The notes: generated from the sequence alone by a model not told the origin. A stretch of 64,000 nt of DNA from Metabacillus_B sp050107715 (GCF_050107715.1 NZ_JBNILN010000001.1:806001-870000); one strand, 5' to 3'. Positions 52,123 to 61,205 are shown, numbered from the stretch's first letter. A program made the numbers and translations.

Positions 52123-53461
52123 CCTGGCTGCCTCCTCCGACAATGCTTGGGTCTTTAATAAGATGATACGTGCCGGACTTCGTCTCCGCATACCAGGCCG
52201 GGTTCACCACGACGTTCTGATCCTCTGAAAAACGGGACAGCTCATAAGCCGGAAAAACGCGCACGACGTTGCCGATGCTTAATTCGCCTGTGCTTTTCTT
52301 CAGCATATCCAGGACCTGCTGACCGTTCTCAATCGCTACTTTTTCTCCATTTGAAGGCGTTTTGAGACCGAACGTCGGATGCACGTAGCGGATGATGTCG
52401 TTTTTCCCCCAAAGCTGAACAATCTGGGTGTTTACAAACGGCGGCTCATAGCTCGCAAAGACCGGGAGCCCGTTTTGGACCATGCGAAGCGAGACTTCAT
52501 TGTTGTCGTTATGGCTGAAAAAGACGTATTTGTCTGTCCAGCCTCCATGGGAATTCAAGTATTCTACGCTCTGCTCCATCGCCTTTGAGAGGTTCGGTGC
52601 CGAAGCGGCATTTCGTTTCACATTCGTATCGGTATAGGAGAAGCTCATCTGCCGCTGATCGGACTGGACGACCATCATTCGCGATCCATCCGTATAGATG
52701 CTTTTTGATATATCCGTGCCGCTTGTGACATAGGAAGGATTGTTGAACAGCGCTTCCTTGAACTCCTCCCCGGTGTACCGTTCTGTAGAATACGAATACC
52801 GGTAATACACCGGCTTTTCTTGCGGCAGCATCAGGATCGTATCCTTATTGGCCCTCGCGTCAAAATAGCGCGGATACTCGTTTTGCGGATCGCTGAAGTA
52901 CTTGCCCGCAAGCTGGAAGATGACGTCATGCTTCACTTTTACTTCCATCACCGTGTTTTTATTTGTGGAGATGAAGTACACCTTAGCGGTTTTCACTCCG
53001 GTTATCGGCATGATGACACGGTCAAAGGAATGTCCATCCGCTTCCTTGCTGTTCCAGTTCAAAATTGACTGGAACGTTTTAGCAGGGACTGCCTGGCTGA
53101 ATACGAGCTCAATTTTCTTCTGGCCGTCCAGTCCATGGATGAACGCCAGGAGCTTTTCCCGGTCATAGGCTTTCGAGATGTTCTTCGTTTCCCCTAAATT
53201 CCAGTCCGCCATCGATGTCCAGATCGGGTCAATCCGGGAATCGGCCCCGTAATGGTTCTTCCCTTCATGGTAAAACACTTGCTGCGGTTTGACCACTTCG
53301 CTGATTTCCCGTTTTTCGTTTGTCAGCGGCTGGTTCTCAAGGTATCTCATGTTTTCAATCGGGTCCAGTGTGGGCTGGAACGTCCAGATGCTCCACGTGA
53401 AAAAGAGACTGACTATGATTAAAAAGGCTAGCACAAGGGTTTTTACTGTTTCCCGCTTCAT
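52109..53461 (-). CDS. walH: WalH (YycH), regulator of WalK
   Basis: A 450-residue protein with an N-terminal membrane helix (VLAFLIIVSLFFTWSIWTF) and a large extracytoplasmic domain. The start is ATG 53461, overlapping the walK stop as ATGA, typical of this operon. It contains the family stretches NPSYVTSGTDISKSIYTDGSR and VYFISTNKN. It works with WalI to modulate the WalK kinase. The length is close to B. subtilis YycH. Confidence 0.93.
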   Translation of the reverse strand: MKRETVKTLVLAFLIIVSLFFTWSIWTFQPTLDPIENMRYLENQPLTNEKREISEVVKPQQVFYHEGKNHYGADSRIDPIWTSMADWNLGETKNISKAYDREKLLAFIHGLDGQKKIELVFSQAVPAKTFQSILNWNSKEADGHSFDRVIMPITGVKTAKVYFISTNKNTVMEVKVKHDVIFQLAGKYFSDPQNEYPRYFDARANKDTILMLPQEKPVYYRYSYSTERYTGEEFKEALFNNPSYVTSGTDISKSIYTDGSRMMVVQSDQRQMSFSYTDTNVKRNAASAPNLSKAMEQSVEYLNSHGGWTDKYVFFSHNDNNEVSLRMVQNGLPVFASYEPPFVNTQIVQLWGKNDIIRYVHPTFGLKTPSNGEKVAIENGQQVLDMLKKSTGELSIGNVVRVFPAYELSRFSEDQNVVVNPAWYAETKSGTYHLIKDPSIVGGGSQDGLE

Positions 53462-55290
53462 TCCCAATCATCCTCTTGATCCGGATTGTACGGGAGTGTG
53501 AAAAACACGGTCGTCCCCCGTCCTTCCTTACTTTCTGCCCAAATTTCTCCGGAGTGCGCCTGAACCATTTCCCGTGCGATCGCAAGCCCGAGGCCGGTAC
53601 CGCCAAGCTTCCTTGTTCTCGCTTTGTCGACCCGGTAAAAGCGCTCGAAAATCTTTTTCACGCTGTCCTTTGGAATGCCGACGCCTTCGTCCTTCACGCT
53701 GATCAGAAGCTCCTCTTCCTCCACTTGGATTTCAAAGGTAATTGTTCCGCCTTCCGGAGAGTATTTCATCGCATTGGAGATAATGTTGTCCAATACCTGG
53801 GTGATTTTATCGGTGTCGATATCGACATAAAGATCCGTAGTTGGGATCCGCCGCTTAAATTTGATGTTTTTCGATTTTGTCATTTCAAAACGGTCGATGA
53901 CTTTGTTCATAAAGACCGTAAAATTGATCCAGTCCGGCTTAATCCGGTAATCACGGCTGTCCATTTTCGAGAGCTGCAGGAGATCGTTGACCAGTCGGAT
54001 CATCCGCTCTGTTTCAGTTTGGGTAACATTCAGAAACTGCGGGGCGATGTCCTTGTCTTCCCACGCTCCTTCTACTAATGCATCCAGGTAGCTCCGCATC
54101 GTCGTGAGCGGGGTGCGAAGCTCATGGGAGACGTTCGCCACGAATTCTCTGCGCTCTTCATCGATTTTTTCCTGCTCAGTCACGTCGTAAATAATCGCGA
54201 TTAGCCCTTCGATAAAGCCGCCATGCTCCTTCACAATGACAGAAAAATTGATTCGCAGAATAAGAGGCTTGTCATCTGAGCTGAAATCAAGCAGAAGAGG
54301 CTCCTGCGATTCGATCAGCTGGTCAAATTGAACTTCTTCCTCGATATCAAGCAGGGACGTGATTTTCATAGAAAGGGCTGTTTCACGTGAAACGTTCAGC
54401 AGCTGGGCCGCCGGATCATTTACGAGAATGATTTCCCCTTTCCGGTTCGTCGCAATGACCCCGTCCGTCATGTTCGCGATGACAGATGCGAGCTTTTTGC
54501 GCTCTCCTTCTGTTTGGGAATGGGCTTCCTCCAGCTCCTCCGTCAGATGATTAAAGCTTAATGCAAGCTGGCCGATCTCATCGTTTCCATAAATCCGCAC
54601 CTTGCGCAAAAAGTTGCCCTTTGCAAGCTCTAAAGCCTGCTTTCTCATATCCGACAGCGGCCTTGTAATCGTCCGTGCCAGAAAGATTCCGACGAAAGCT
54701 GTAAAGAACAAGGAGATGCCTGTGCCCGTTGCCAAAATGTTATTGATATTTCGCATTTGTGTGAAAATTTCTTCCATCGAGGCTTCTAGATAAACGACTC
54801 CGACCGTTTCCCCGGATTCATTTTTTATAGGGGTGGCGGAAACGCGGATCCGCTTTTGGGATTCCCGGTCGAACAGGATTTGCGGAGGATTATCATCGAC
54901 GATAAGCGCCCGCTTGATCATGTTGTCAGTTACTTTTTTCCCGACGATGGAGAGGTTGGCTGTATCGGAGGTAGCAAGCACTCTCATGCTCGTATCGATG
55001 ACACGGACCTCTTGAATGTCCCCTTGAGAATAATCGTTCAGTACGCCGTTAATGTCCTCCTCGAGCGAATCGGGATCTTCTTTCGGACGTTTTTTTGCAA
55101 ATTCGATTCCGAGGCTGTAATTGAGCAGGTTGATCTGCTTGTTGATGGAGCTGTTAAAGTTTGCTGTCAGCGATTCTTCCAGCTGCTTGACAAAGTACAC
55201 CCCGATAATTTGCATCGCCAAAACGATCAGCAACACAAAGATCAGGGCAAATTTAAAATGGATGGAGCGGAAAAACCCAATTTTATTCAT
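53458..55290 (-). CDS. walK: WalK (YycG) cell-wall homeostasis sensor kinase
   Basis: Essential sensor histidine kinase of 610 residues. Two membrane helices (about 12-32 and 187-205) flank an extracellular PAS-like domain. A HAMP domain, a PAS domain (ASVIANMTDGVIATNRKGEI) and the dimerisation region with phospho-acceptor H389 (VSHELRTPL) follow. The ATPase domain has NIISNAMKYSPEGG and GTGLGLAIAREM. It phosphorylates WalR to control cell-wall hydrolases. It begins five bases behind walR. A near-perfect parS site lies inside the coding sequence at 54379. Confidence 0.97.
   Translation of the reverse strand: MNKIGFFRSIHFKFALIFVLLIVLAMQIIGVYFVKQLEESLTANFNSSINKQINLLNYSLGIEFAKKRPKEDPDSLEEDINGVLNDYSQGDIQEVRVIDTSMRVLATSDTANLSIVGKKVTDNMIKRALIVDDNPPQILFDRESQKRIRVSATPIKNESGETVGVVYLEASMEEIFTQMRNINNILATGTGISLFFTAFVGIFLARTITRPLSDMRKQALELAKGNFLRKVRIYGNDEIGQLALSFNHLTEELEEAHSQTEGERKKLASVIANMTDGVIATNRKGEIILVNDPAAQLLNVSRETALSMKITSLLDIEEEVQFDQLIESQEPLLLDFSSDDKPLILRINFSVIVKEHGGFIEGLIAIIYDVTEQEKIDEERREFVANVSHELRTPLTTMRSYLDALVEGAWEDKDIAPQFLNVTQTETERMIRLVNDLLQLSKMDSRDYRIKPDWINFTVFMNKVIDRFEMTKSKNIKFKRRIPTTDLYVDIDTDKITQVLDNIISNAMKYSPEGGTITFEIQVEEEELLISVKDEGVGIPKDSVKKIFERFYRVDKARTRKLGGTGLGLAIAREMVQAHSGEIWAESKEGRGTTVFFTLPYNPDQEDDWE
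54379..54394. promoter_or_regulatory. parS site within walK
   Basis: TGTTTCACGTGAAACG matches the 16-base Bacillus parS palindrome (TGTTNCACGTGAAACA) at all positions but the last. It lies in the codons for NVSRET. ParB (Spo0J) should bind here and load condensin near the origin. Confidence 0.8.
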
Positions 55291-55295
55291 TCCAG

Positions 55296-56009
55296 TTACT
55301 CCTGTTCAGGATTACGCAAATAATACCCCACGCCTCTTCTTGTTACGATCCAGTTCGGGTGGCTTGGGTTGTCTTCTATTTTTTCACGAAGGCGGCGCAC
55401 AGTGACATCCACCGTCCGGACATCGCCGAAATAATCATAGCCCCACACCGTCTGCAGCAAATGCTCGCGCGTCATAACCTGGCCGATATGCTTCGCCAAA
55501 TAATGAAGCAGCTCGAACTCGCGGTGGGTCAGCTCAATCGTTTCTCCGCGCTTTGCGACGACATACGCATCCGGGTGGATGACAAGGGAGCCGACGGAAA
55601 TTTCATTCGTATCTCCTGCAGGCTCCTCCGCTGTACCGGCTGTCTGCTGCCTGCGGAGATTCGCTTTCACTCTCGCCAGAAGCTCGCGGGTGCTGAACGG
55701 TTTTGTGACATAATCATCCGCACCAAGCTCAAGGCCAAGCACCTTATCAATCTCCGAATCCTTCGCGGTCAGCATGATGATCGGCATGTCATATTTCTTC
55801 CGCACCTCGCGGCATACTTCCATTCCGTCCCTGCTCGGAAGCATGATATCAAGAAGGATCAAGTCCGGCTGAAACTCCTCCACCTGCTGGATCGCATCGT
55901 TGCCGTCATAGGCGCAGTGCACCTCGTAGCCTTCTTTCTTTAAATTAAACTCTAATATATCGGCAATCGGTTTTTCATCGTCTACGACTAGTATTCTTCT
56001 GCTATCCAT
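55296..56009 (-). CDS. walR: WalR (YycF) response regulator
   Basis: OmpR-type response regulator of 237 residues, essential in Firmicutes. The receiver domain begins ILVVDDEKPIADILEFNL and has the phosphorylation site D54 (LILLDIMLP) and the conserved Lys in VTKPFS. The C-terminal winged-helix domain (LTHREFELLHYLAKHIGQVMTREHLLQTVWG in style) binds DNA and controls autolysin genes. It is the first gene of the walRKHIJ-htrC operon and is preceded by a terminator that closes the M23 peptidase gene. Confidence 0.97.
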   Translation of the reverse strand: MDSRRILVVDDEKPIADILEFNLKKEGYEVHCAYDGNDAIQQVEEFQPDLILLDIMLPSRDGMEVCREVRKKYDMPIIMLTAKDSEIDKVLGLELGADDYVTKPFSTRELLARVKANLRRQQTAGTAEEPAGDTNEISVGSLVIHPDAYVVAKRGETIELTHREFELLHYLAKHIGQVMTREHLLQTVWGYDYFGDVRTVDVTVRRLREKIEDNPSHPNWIVTRRGVGYYLRNPEQE

Positions 56010-56128
56010 TCATTATCGCCCCTTTTGGCCAAGGTTTCGCATATATATGAAGCGTTCATTTTTTATAGCTCTAAACAGACTAATTATACCGATAGTATGT
56101 CCTTTTTTCCACCATCTGAAGGGAATAA

Positions 56129-56190
56129 AAAAGAAGCTGACCTGATTTAATGCCTTTGTTTTCCATCCAGACACCTTTAGGTCAGCTTTC
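56129..56190 (-). terminator. Terminator of the M23 peptidase gene
   Basis: On the minus strand AAGCTGACCT and AGGTCAGCTT pair around a loop of about 40 bases, followed by CTTTTTT. It separates the peptidase gene from walR. Confidence 0.7.
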
Positions 56191-56193
56191 CCG

Positions 56194-57615
56194 TTATGGA
56201 TTTACGTAATTCAGAGGATCTTCGAGATTGCCGTTTTTATAAACCTCGAAATGGAGATGCATGCCGGTTGAGCGGCCGGTGTTGCCCATGACCCCGATTT
56301 TGCTGCCCTTCTGAACCGTCTCCCCTTCGGAGATAGAGATCGAATCGAGGTGAGCATAAATGGTTTTCATCCCATTCTGGTGATCAATCTCAATTTTATT
56401 TCCGTACGCCCCGCTGTTTCCGGCAAAAACGATTTTTCCGTTGTCGGCCGCTTTAATGGTCCGGTCCTGCACACCGGCAATATCAATTCCTTTATGCTTT
56501 CTTCCCCAGCGTACACCCTGCTTGCTCGTTATCGTACCGCCGACGGCAGGCCAGCTTAGGGTGCCTTCGCCTTTGGAGATTTCTTTCGTTCCGACTTCAA
56601 TCACCTTCGTTACTGGCTCTTTGCGCACTTCATCCTTGACCGTTTCCCTCGTGATTGTTTCCCCGTTCACCTTCGTGTAAACATATTCCAGGAGGGCTTC
56701 TCCACCCGTACCGGCCTGCGTCACTTTTTCCTCGCCTTTAGGGAGGTCCGGGTTGTCCTTCCGCTCCTCGCTGTAGGGAATGTCTTCGACTTTTGAGGAC
56801 TCTTCCTTAACAGTCACTTCTGTAAACGGCTTGCGGACCTTCACCTTAAGCTTATCCTCCGGCTTAATCGAAGAGCGGGGGTCCATGCCGCCGTTAAGCT
56901 CCAGCAGCTCATCCGTTGAAAGCTTGAACTCCCGGGCAATGGTCTCGAGCGTATCGCCCTCTTTAACGTGATACTCAGACTCTTCCATTGTTCCTTTTTT
57001 CAAGGCTTCAAACCCTTCGTCTTTCTTTTGCACGATGTCCGGATCCACTTTTTGTTCTTTGATTTCAGGCTGAACGGAGTACGAAAGCTCCGTAATCCGG
57101 GATTCTCCTTCTTTTATCGGCTCAAATGGCTTCCCGGTCTTTTGATGCTCTTCATAAGCTGTAAGAAGATCCTCCGGAACCATCTCATGAAGATAATCCC
57201 TCAGCATTTCCTCCGCCTCTTCCTTTGAGGCAAACGAAGCAGCCGTCTGGTCCCCAAACGTGATGGAGTAAACCTTTGCAGCTACATCAAGCTCTGACAC
57301 CAGCCTCTCTTTGGCAGCATCATTATCTGCAATCGGACGGAACATCTGCTCCGGCACAATGTCGATATCCTCAACCGTCAAATTCAGCTTTTTGCCGGCA
57401 TACCGGCTTCCGTCACGCTCCACCACCTGCTCCCCGGCTTCCTTTAAAACGACTTGGTTATCAATGGTCCCAAGCTTTTCCCCATCTATGTATAAATGAT
57501 AAACGGTCGAAATTTGATCCTCTGCTGACGCCGTCTGTGATCCGAGCATGAAAACCGAAGCCATCACCCCGCATGCAAGCGTATACTTATATTTCAATCT
57601 ATATGATTCGTTCAT
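56194..57615 (-). CDS. Secreted M23 peptidoglycan endopeptidase with LysM and G5 domains
   Basis: A 473-residue exported protein from ATG 57615 (MNESYRLKYKY), with GGGGGAATTGACA directly upstream; the open frame extends further. The signal peptide ends near TASA. An N-terminal region with several short beta units comes first. A LysM domain follows (YHVKEGDTLETIAREFKLSTDELLELNGG in style), then a G5 domain (residues about 280-350), then the M23 domain with zinc ligands in KHKGIDIAG and GMHLHFEVY. It cuts cross-links in the cell wall. Its position beside the wal operon suggests WalR control, but I did not find a convincing WalR box. Confidence 0.9.
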   Translation of the reverse strand: MNESYRLKYKYTLACGVMASVFMLGSQTASAEDQISTVYHLYIDGEKLGTIDNQVVLKEAGEQVVERDGSRYAGKKLNLTVEDIDIVPEQMFRPIADNDAAKERLVSELDVAAKVYSITFGDQTAASFASKEEAEEMLRDYLHEMVPEDLLTAYEEHQKTGKPFEPIKEGESRITELSYSVQPEIKEQKVDPDIVQKKDEGFEALKKGTMEESEYHVKEGDTLETIAREFKLSTDELLELNGGMDPRSSIKPEDKLKVKVRKPFTEVTVKEESSKVEDIPYSEERKDNPDLPKGEEKVTQAGTGGEALLEYVYTKVNGETITRETVKDEVRKEPVTKVIEVGTKEISKGEGTLSWPAVGGTITSKQGVRWGRKHKGIDIAGVQDRTIKAADNGKIVFAGNSGAYGNKIEIDHQNGMKTIYAHLDSISISEGETVQKGSKIGVMGNTGRSTGMHLHFEVYKNGNLEDPLNYVNP

Positions 57616-57861
57616 TGTCAATTCCCCCTGAAAACGGTTCATCCAAACTGTCGCCAAAAAGGCACCCGTCAAAGATAGCACAGACCTCTCACGCCTCGCC
57701 CAATTTACTTCCAATTGTCATCGGATTGTAGTCATTTTGTTATAAAAAGGGGAACTGCTGTAACAATCCGGGAATTATTTAACAGGTTTGGTAAGAGCTC
57801 TTTTCCCGGGAAATGTGAACAAAGTAAAAAAGACACATTCCACCGGGAACATGTCTTTGGA

Positions 57862-57934
57862 TGGCTTGGGACGGAATCGAACCGCCGACACATGGATTTT
57901 CAGTCCATTGCTCTACCGACTGAGCTACCAAGCC
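57862..57934 (-). tRNA. tRNA-Phe (GAA)
   Basis: A 73-base cloverleaf on the minus strand with the anticodon loop CTGAAAA. The acceptor arms GGCTTGG and CCAAGCC pair, and GGTTCGATTCC forms the T-arm. CCA is not encoded. It is the last of four tRNA genes in this cluster. Confidence 0.95.
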
Positions 57935-58033
57935 ATTATAAAATTTTCGTCAGAGCCTATGGTTATCACTTGCACACTCTCGCTTATTGAAACCCTCTTA
58001 CGTTTTAATTAATCTATGTATAAAGAACTAAAA

Positions 58034-58110
58034 TGGCGGTCCGGACGGGACTCGAACCCGCGACCTCCTGCGTGACAGGCAGGCATTCTAACCAACTGAA
58101 CTACCGGACC
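58034..58110 (-). tRNA. tRNA-Asp (GTC)
   Basis: A cloverleaf with anticodon loop CTGTCAC. Acceptor arms GGTCCGG and CCGGACC pair, and GGTTCGAGTCC forms the T-arm. CCA is encoded at the 3' end (58036-58034). Confidence 0.96.
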
Positions 58111-58125
58111 AGGAACGATGTAAAA

Positions 58126-58200
58126 TGGTGACCCGTACGGGATTCGAACCCGTGTTACCGCCGTGAAAGGGCGGTGTCTTAACCGCTTGACCAACGGGCC
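58126..58200 (-). tRNA. tRNA-Glu (TTC)
   Basis: A cloverleaf with anticodon loop CTTTCAC. Acceptor arms GGCCCGT and ACGGGTC pair, with one G-T pair, and GGTTCGAATCC forms the T-arm. CCA is encoded. Confidence 0.96.
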
Positions 58201-58212
58201 AATCTTTAAAGA

Positions 58213-58285
58213 TGAGCCATGAAGGACTCGAACCTTCGACCCTCTGATTAAAAGTCAGATGCTCTACCGACTGAGCTAATGGCTC
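58213..58285 (-). tRNA. tRNA-Lys (TTT)
   Basis: A 73-base cloverleaf with anticodon loop CTTTTAA. Acceptor arms GAGCCAT and ATGGCTC pair, and GGTTCGAGTCC forms the T-arm. CCA is not encoded. It is the first gene of the cluster in the direction of transcription. Confidence 0.95.
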
Positions 58286-58397
58286 CTTGTTTTACCTACA
58301 CCCAGAGCATGTAAGACGCCCAAATCTCAGAAAGCTTATTCAAGCAGCAGCTCCATTTGGGCGCTGATGTTTTGCTTCGAAGATCACTCGATCGTGC

Positions 58398-58430
58398 TCT
58401 GCCGACTGAGCTAATGGCTCCTTGTTTTAT
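58398..58430 (-). repeat. Truncated duplicate of the 5' half of tRNA-Lys
   Basis: The minus strand reads GAGCCATTAGCTCAGTCGG and then CAGAGCA, the acceptor and D-arm of the neighbouring tRNA-Lys with one change, preceded by the same leader bases AAAACAAG. The anticodon and T-arms are not there. It is a fragment, not a functional tRNA. The rest of 58286-58614 shows nothing I can identify. Confidence 0.8.
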
Positions 58431-58614
58431 CCTTAGCTGTCACCTTAAACTCTGTTGTGGAGCGTCTCAGCGACGTTTCTAATAATAGCATGTGATGCTA
58501 GAGAAAGACAATAGTTTTTTTACAAAAATGAAAGAATATTTTTGTAGTGTTTGTTTAAGCATGCAAAGTTCATTATGCTTTCTAATCAGACGGAAGTCTA
58601 TCATTTTTTCCGGA

Positions 58615-59157
58615 TTACGCATCCGGTGTATTCACCCGCCCCATCACAATCGTACTGTAACAACGCCCGTCAGAGAGAATTTTGTCGCACTCCAATACCC
58701 CTTCTACTTTAAATCCATGTTTTTCATAGAGCCTAATGGCTTTCTGATTGGTTTCCAGGACGTTCAGAGTCATTTTTTTCAGCCCTGCTGCATCTGCCCA
58801 CGCGATGGATGCAGATAATAGCTTCCTGCCGATTCCAAAACCCCAGTATTCTTTTAAAATACCTATCCCGAACTCCGCCTTATGCGAAAAACGTTTAAGC
58901 GTGTTTCCCTCGCACCTTGAAAACCCGACAATTTGTCCGCGGGCTTCTGCGACCAGAAACAAGTTCACCGGGCTTACTGCATCCTTGTTGATGAGTTGTT
59001 CAAAACGATTTTGATCAATAAACGCCTCTCCGGGTTCCCGGTCTAAATTCTCGGTTTCCCCGTCGATCTGCAGACGCAGGCTGGACATTTCCGCGGCATC
59101 CTTTTCAGTTGCCTGACGGACTATATAGGTTAAACCCTTAACATGATATGTTTTCAT
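58615..59157 (-). CDS. GNAT family N-acetyltransferase
   Basis: A 180-residue acetyltransferase. The acetyl-CoA motif is seen in AEFGIGILKEYWGFGIGRKLLSASIAWADAAGLKKMTLNV in style, followed by NQKAIRLYEKHGFKVEGVLE, which is typical of the RimJ/RimL-like branch acting on protein N-termini or small amines. The substrate cannot be told. It is transcribed in the same direction as purA, which lies upstream, but a terminator separates them. Confidence 0.85.
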   Translation of the reverse strand: MKTYHVKGLTYIVRQATEKDAAEMSSLRLQIDGETENLDREPGEAFIDQNRFEQLINKDAVSPVNLFLVAEARGQIVGFSRCEGNTLKRFSHKAEFGIGILKEYWGFGIGRKLLSASIAWADAAGLKKMTLNVLETNQKAIRLYEKHGFKVEGVLECDKILSDGRCYSTIVMGRVNTPDA

Positions 59158-59182
59158 TTAATGACCTCCTCCTCCATCATAA

Positions 59183-59217
59183 CAAAAAGAGGAAGCCGTC
59201 CAGCTCCCTCTTTTTTT
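59183..59217. terminator. Terminator of purA
   Basis: AAAAAGAGGAAGC pairs with GCTCCCTCTTTTT around CGTCCA, with A and T runs on both sides. Confidence 0.85.
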
Positions 59218-59225
59218 AAATTTAT

Positions 59226-60518
59226 TTAATTCGCGCGGTATACACTCCGCAGCACATTCGTCTGTGAACGGTCTGGTCCGACAGAGAAGATGGAAAGCGG
59301 AATTCCTGTCAGCTGGGAGACGCGCTCAAGATAATGGCGGGCATTCTCAGGCAGGTCCTCAAGCGTTTTCGCACCGGTAATATCTTCTGTCCAGCCCGGA
59401 AGCTCTTCGTAAACCGGTTCGCATTCGGCCAGCTCTTTAAGGCTTGCCGGGAATTGCTCCATCACTTCGCCTCTGAAGCGGTAAGCTACGCAGATTTTGA
59501 GCGTTTCGATTCCAGTCAGCACGTCGATTGAGTTTAGCGACAGATCAGTAATTCCGCTGACACGGCGGGCATGGCGGACAACAACACTGTCAAACCAGCC
59601 GACGCGGCGCGGACGGCCGGTTGTCGTACCGTATTCGCGGCCGACCTCGCGAATTCTGTCTCCGGTCTCATTTGTTAATTCTGTAGGGAAAGGTCCATCT
59701 CCTACACGGGTTGTGTAGGCCTTTGAAACTCCGACCACATGATTGATTTTCGTCGGACCGACGCCAGAACCGATGGTTACTCCGCCCGCTACCGGGTTTG
59801 AAGACGTAACAAACGGATACGTCCCCTGATCAATATCAAGCATAACGCCCTGCGCCCCTTCAAAAAGAACGCGGCGGCCTTCGTCCAGTGCATCATTCAA
59901 TACGACAGATGTATCGCAAACGTATTTTTTTATCTGCTGTCCATACTCAAAATATTCGTCAAGAATATCCTCTATTTTAAAGCCTTCGACCTCATACATT
60001 TTTTCAAACAGGCGGTTCTTCTCATCCAGGTTGCGGGCAAGCTTTTCTTCAAAGGACTCACGATCCAGAAGATCAGCGATGCGGATTCCGATTCTAGCCG
60101 CTTTATCCATGTAGGCAGGACCGATTCCCTTTTTCGTGGTTCCGATTTTATTCGCGCCTTTGCGGTCTTCTTCCACTGCATCCAATTTTAAATGATACGG
60201 AAGAATGACATGTGCACGATTGCTGATTCTCAGGTTGTCCGTGCTGACGCCCTTATCGTGAAGGTACGCAAGCTCCTGAACGATTGCCTTTGGATCCACA
60301 ACCATTCCGTTTCCGATCACGCAAATTTTATCACTGTAAAAAATTCCGGATGGAATAAGGTGAAGCTTATACGTAACACCATCAAATTTAATCGTATGTC
60401 CTGCATTATTGCCGCCTTGATAACGCGCAATCACTTCTGCATTTTCAGAGAGAAAATCTGTAATTTTCCCTTTTCCTTCGTCTCCCCATTGGGTTCCCAC
60501 TACTACTGCTGAAGACAT
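59226..60518 (-). CDS. purA: Adenylosuccinate synthetase
   Basis: A 430-residue enzyme that joins IMP and aspartate using GTP in the first step towards AMP. It has the N-terminal GTP loop GTQWGDEGKGKITDFL, the IMP-binding stretch GNNAGHTI and the later blocks GVGPTKI and TGRPRRVGWFD. The length matches the B. subtilis enzyme. GGAGGT is nine bases upstream of the ATG. A strong promoter with a pair of PurR boxes lies upstream, so purine control is expected. Confidence 0.97.
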   Translation of the reverse strand: MSSAVVVGTQWGDEGKGKITDFLSENAEVIARYQGGNNAGHTIKFDGVTYKLHLIPSGIFYSDKICVIGNGMVVDPKAIVQELAYLHDKGVSTDNLRISNRAHVILPYHLKLDAVEEDRKGANKIGTTKKGIGPAYMDKAARIGIRIADLLDRESFEEKLARNLDEKNRLFEKMYEVEGFKIEDILDEYFEYGQQIKKYVCDTSVVLNDALDEGRRVLFEGAQGVMLDIDQGTYPFVTSSNPVAGGVTIGSGVGPTKINHVVGVSKAYTTRVGDGPFPTELTNETGDRIREVGREYGTTTGRPRRVGWFDSVVVRHARRVSGITDLSLNSIDVLTGIETLKICVAYRFRGEVMEQFPASLKELAECEPVYEELPGWTEDITGAKTLEDLPENARHYLERVSQLTGIPLSIFSVGPDRSQTNVLRSVYRAN

Positions 60519-60587
60519 ATCCCTGCACCTCCGAATGCTGTTTAAACGTGCTTTTTTTCTAGTTTTTATATACTAAATCCATCCAAT

Positions 60588-60616
60588 ATTGTACCAATTC
60601 AGCGAGGCAAAGTCAA
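60588..60616 (-). promoter_or_regulatory. purA promoter
   Basis: TTGACT (60616-60611) and TACAAT (60593-60588) with a 17-base spacer on the minus strand, about 70 bases upstream of the purA start. Confidence 0.85.
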
Positions 60617-60620
60617 TTGG

Positions 60621-60665
60621 TTTTCCGAACATTAGACGGAGTTTGGTAATGTTTTGTTCGTATAT
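60621..60665. promoter_or_regulatory. Pair of inverted PurR boxes
   Basis: TTTTCCGAACATT (60621-60633, 12 of 13 bases) and, on the opposite strand, ATATACGAACAAA (60665-60653, 11 of 13) resemble the PurBox AWWWCCGAACWWT. They are inverted and about two helical turns apart, as PurR needs, and lie directly upstream of the purA -35 element. Confidence 0.7.
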
Positions 60666-60691
60666 AGGCAGGTGGGAGTTTGCTCACAGAA

Positions 60692-60728
60692 CAGTGCGCC
60701 TGGCCCGCTCTGCTTAAAGTGTGGGGGC
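60692..60728 (+). repeat. Interspersed GGCCAGGC-type element, partial copy
   Basis: GCGCCTGGCCCGCTC followed by TGCTTAAAG shares its core with the copies at 3485 and 61150, but lacks the first hairpin arm. Confidence 0.55.
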
Positions 60729-60778
60729 AAACGCTGGCCAGCCAACACTTTAGGGAGCATCTCAGTTTTTGTCGAAAA

Positions 60779-60910
60779 GTCGATATCTTGTAATTTCGGC
60801 CGATAAACTGGAATATTGGTCGATATATCTGAATCTTGGTCGATATACTGAAATTTCGGTCGATATGCTGGATTTTGAGCGGATCTATTAAAATCTCGGA
60901 TGATATCCGC
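60779..60910. repeat. 20-bp tandem repeat, six and a half units
   Basis: Units of exactly 20 bases start at 60779, 60799, 60819, 60839, 60859 and 60879, with a partial unit at 60899. The consensus is GTCGATATACTGAATTTTG with variation. A reading frame on the minus strand crosses it only because the unit lacks stops there. Confidence 0.85.
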
Positions 60911-61037
60911 TATCAAGGTACAGATTCCCACCCTCTGACTGCACACTCGCCTGAGAAAAAACCAAATTTTCGTGCAAACTATAGTCCTTACGGCAAGACT
61001 TTGCCATCTTAGGGCTCCATACAGTTATTCGGTTGGC

Positions 61038-61205
61038 GCGCCTGGCCCGCTCCCCTTTAAAGCATGTGGGGTCAGAGGAGCTTATAGCTGATCGATTGCT
61101 GCATAAGGCGTCACTGAGGACGGTGCCGGAGCTTTCATCCTTTAGCGAATGTGGGGTCAGGCGCGGTGCCTGGCCCGCTCCCCTTTAAAGCATGTGGGGT
61201 CAGAG
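61038..61205 (+). repeat. Two interspersed repeat copies (TGGCCCGCTCCCCTTTAAAG)
   Basis: The block TGGCCCGCTCCCCTTTAAAG followed by CATGTGGGGTCAGAG occurs at about 61045-61079 and again at about 61171-61205. The second is preceded by GTGGGGTCAGGCGCGGTGCC, giving the hairpin seen on the other strand at 3485. The GGTGCCGGAGCTTT motif at 61121 also matches the 3 kb cluster. Confidence 0.8.

Noticed and set aside
57900..58260. Short reading frames across the tRNA cluster
   Set aside because: They lie over clear tRNA genes and are by-products of stable RNA sequence.
60632..60946. 104-residue minus-strand reading frame
   Set aside because: It is mostly the 20-bp tandem repeat read through in one frame and has no ribosome-binding site; it also overlaps the PurR boxes of purA.
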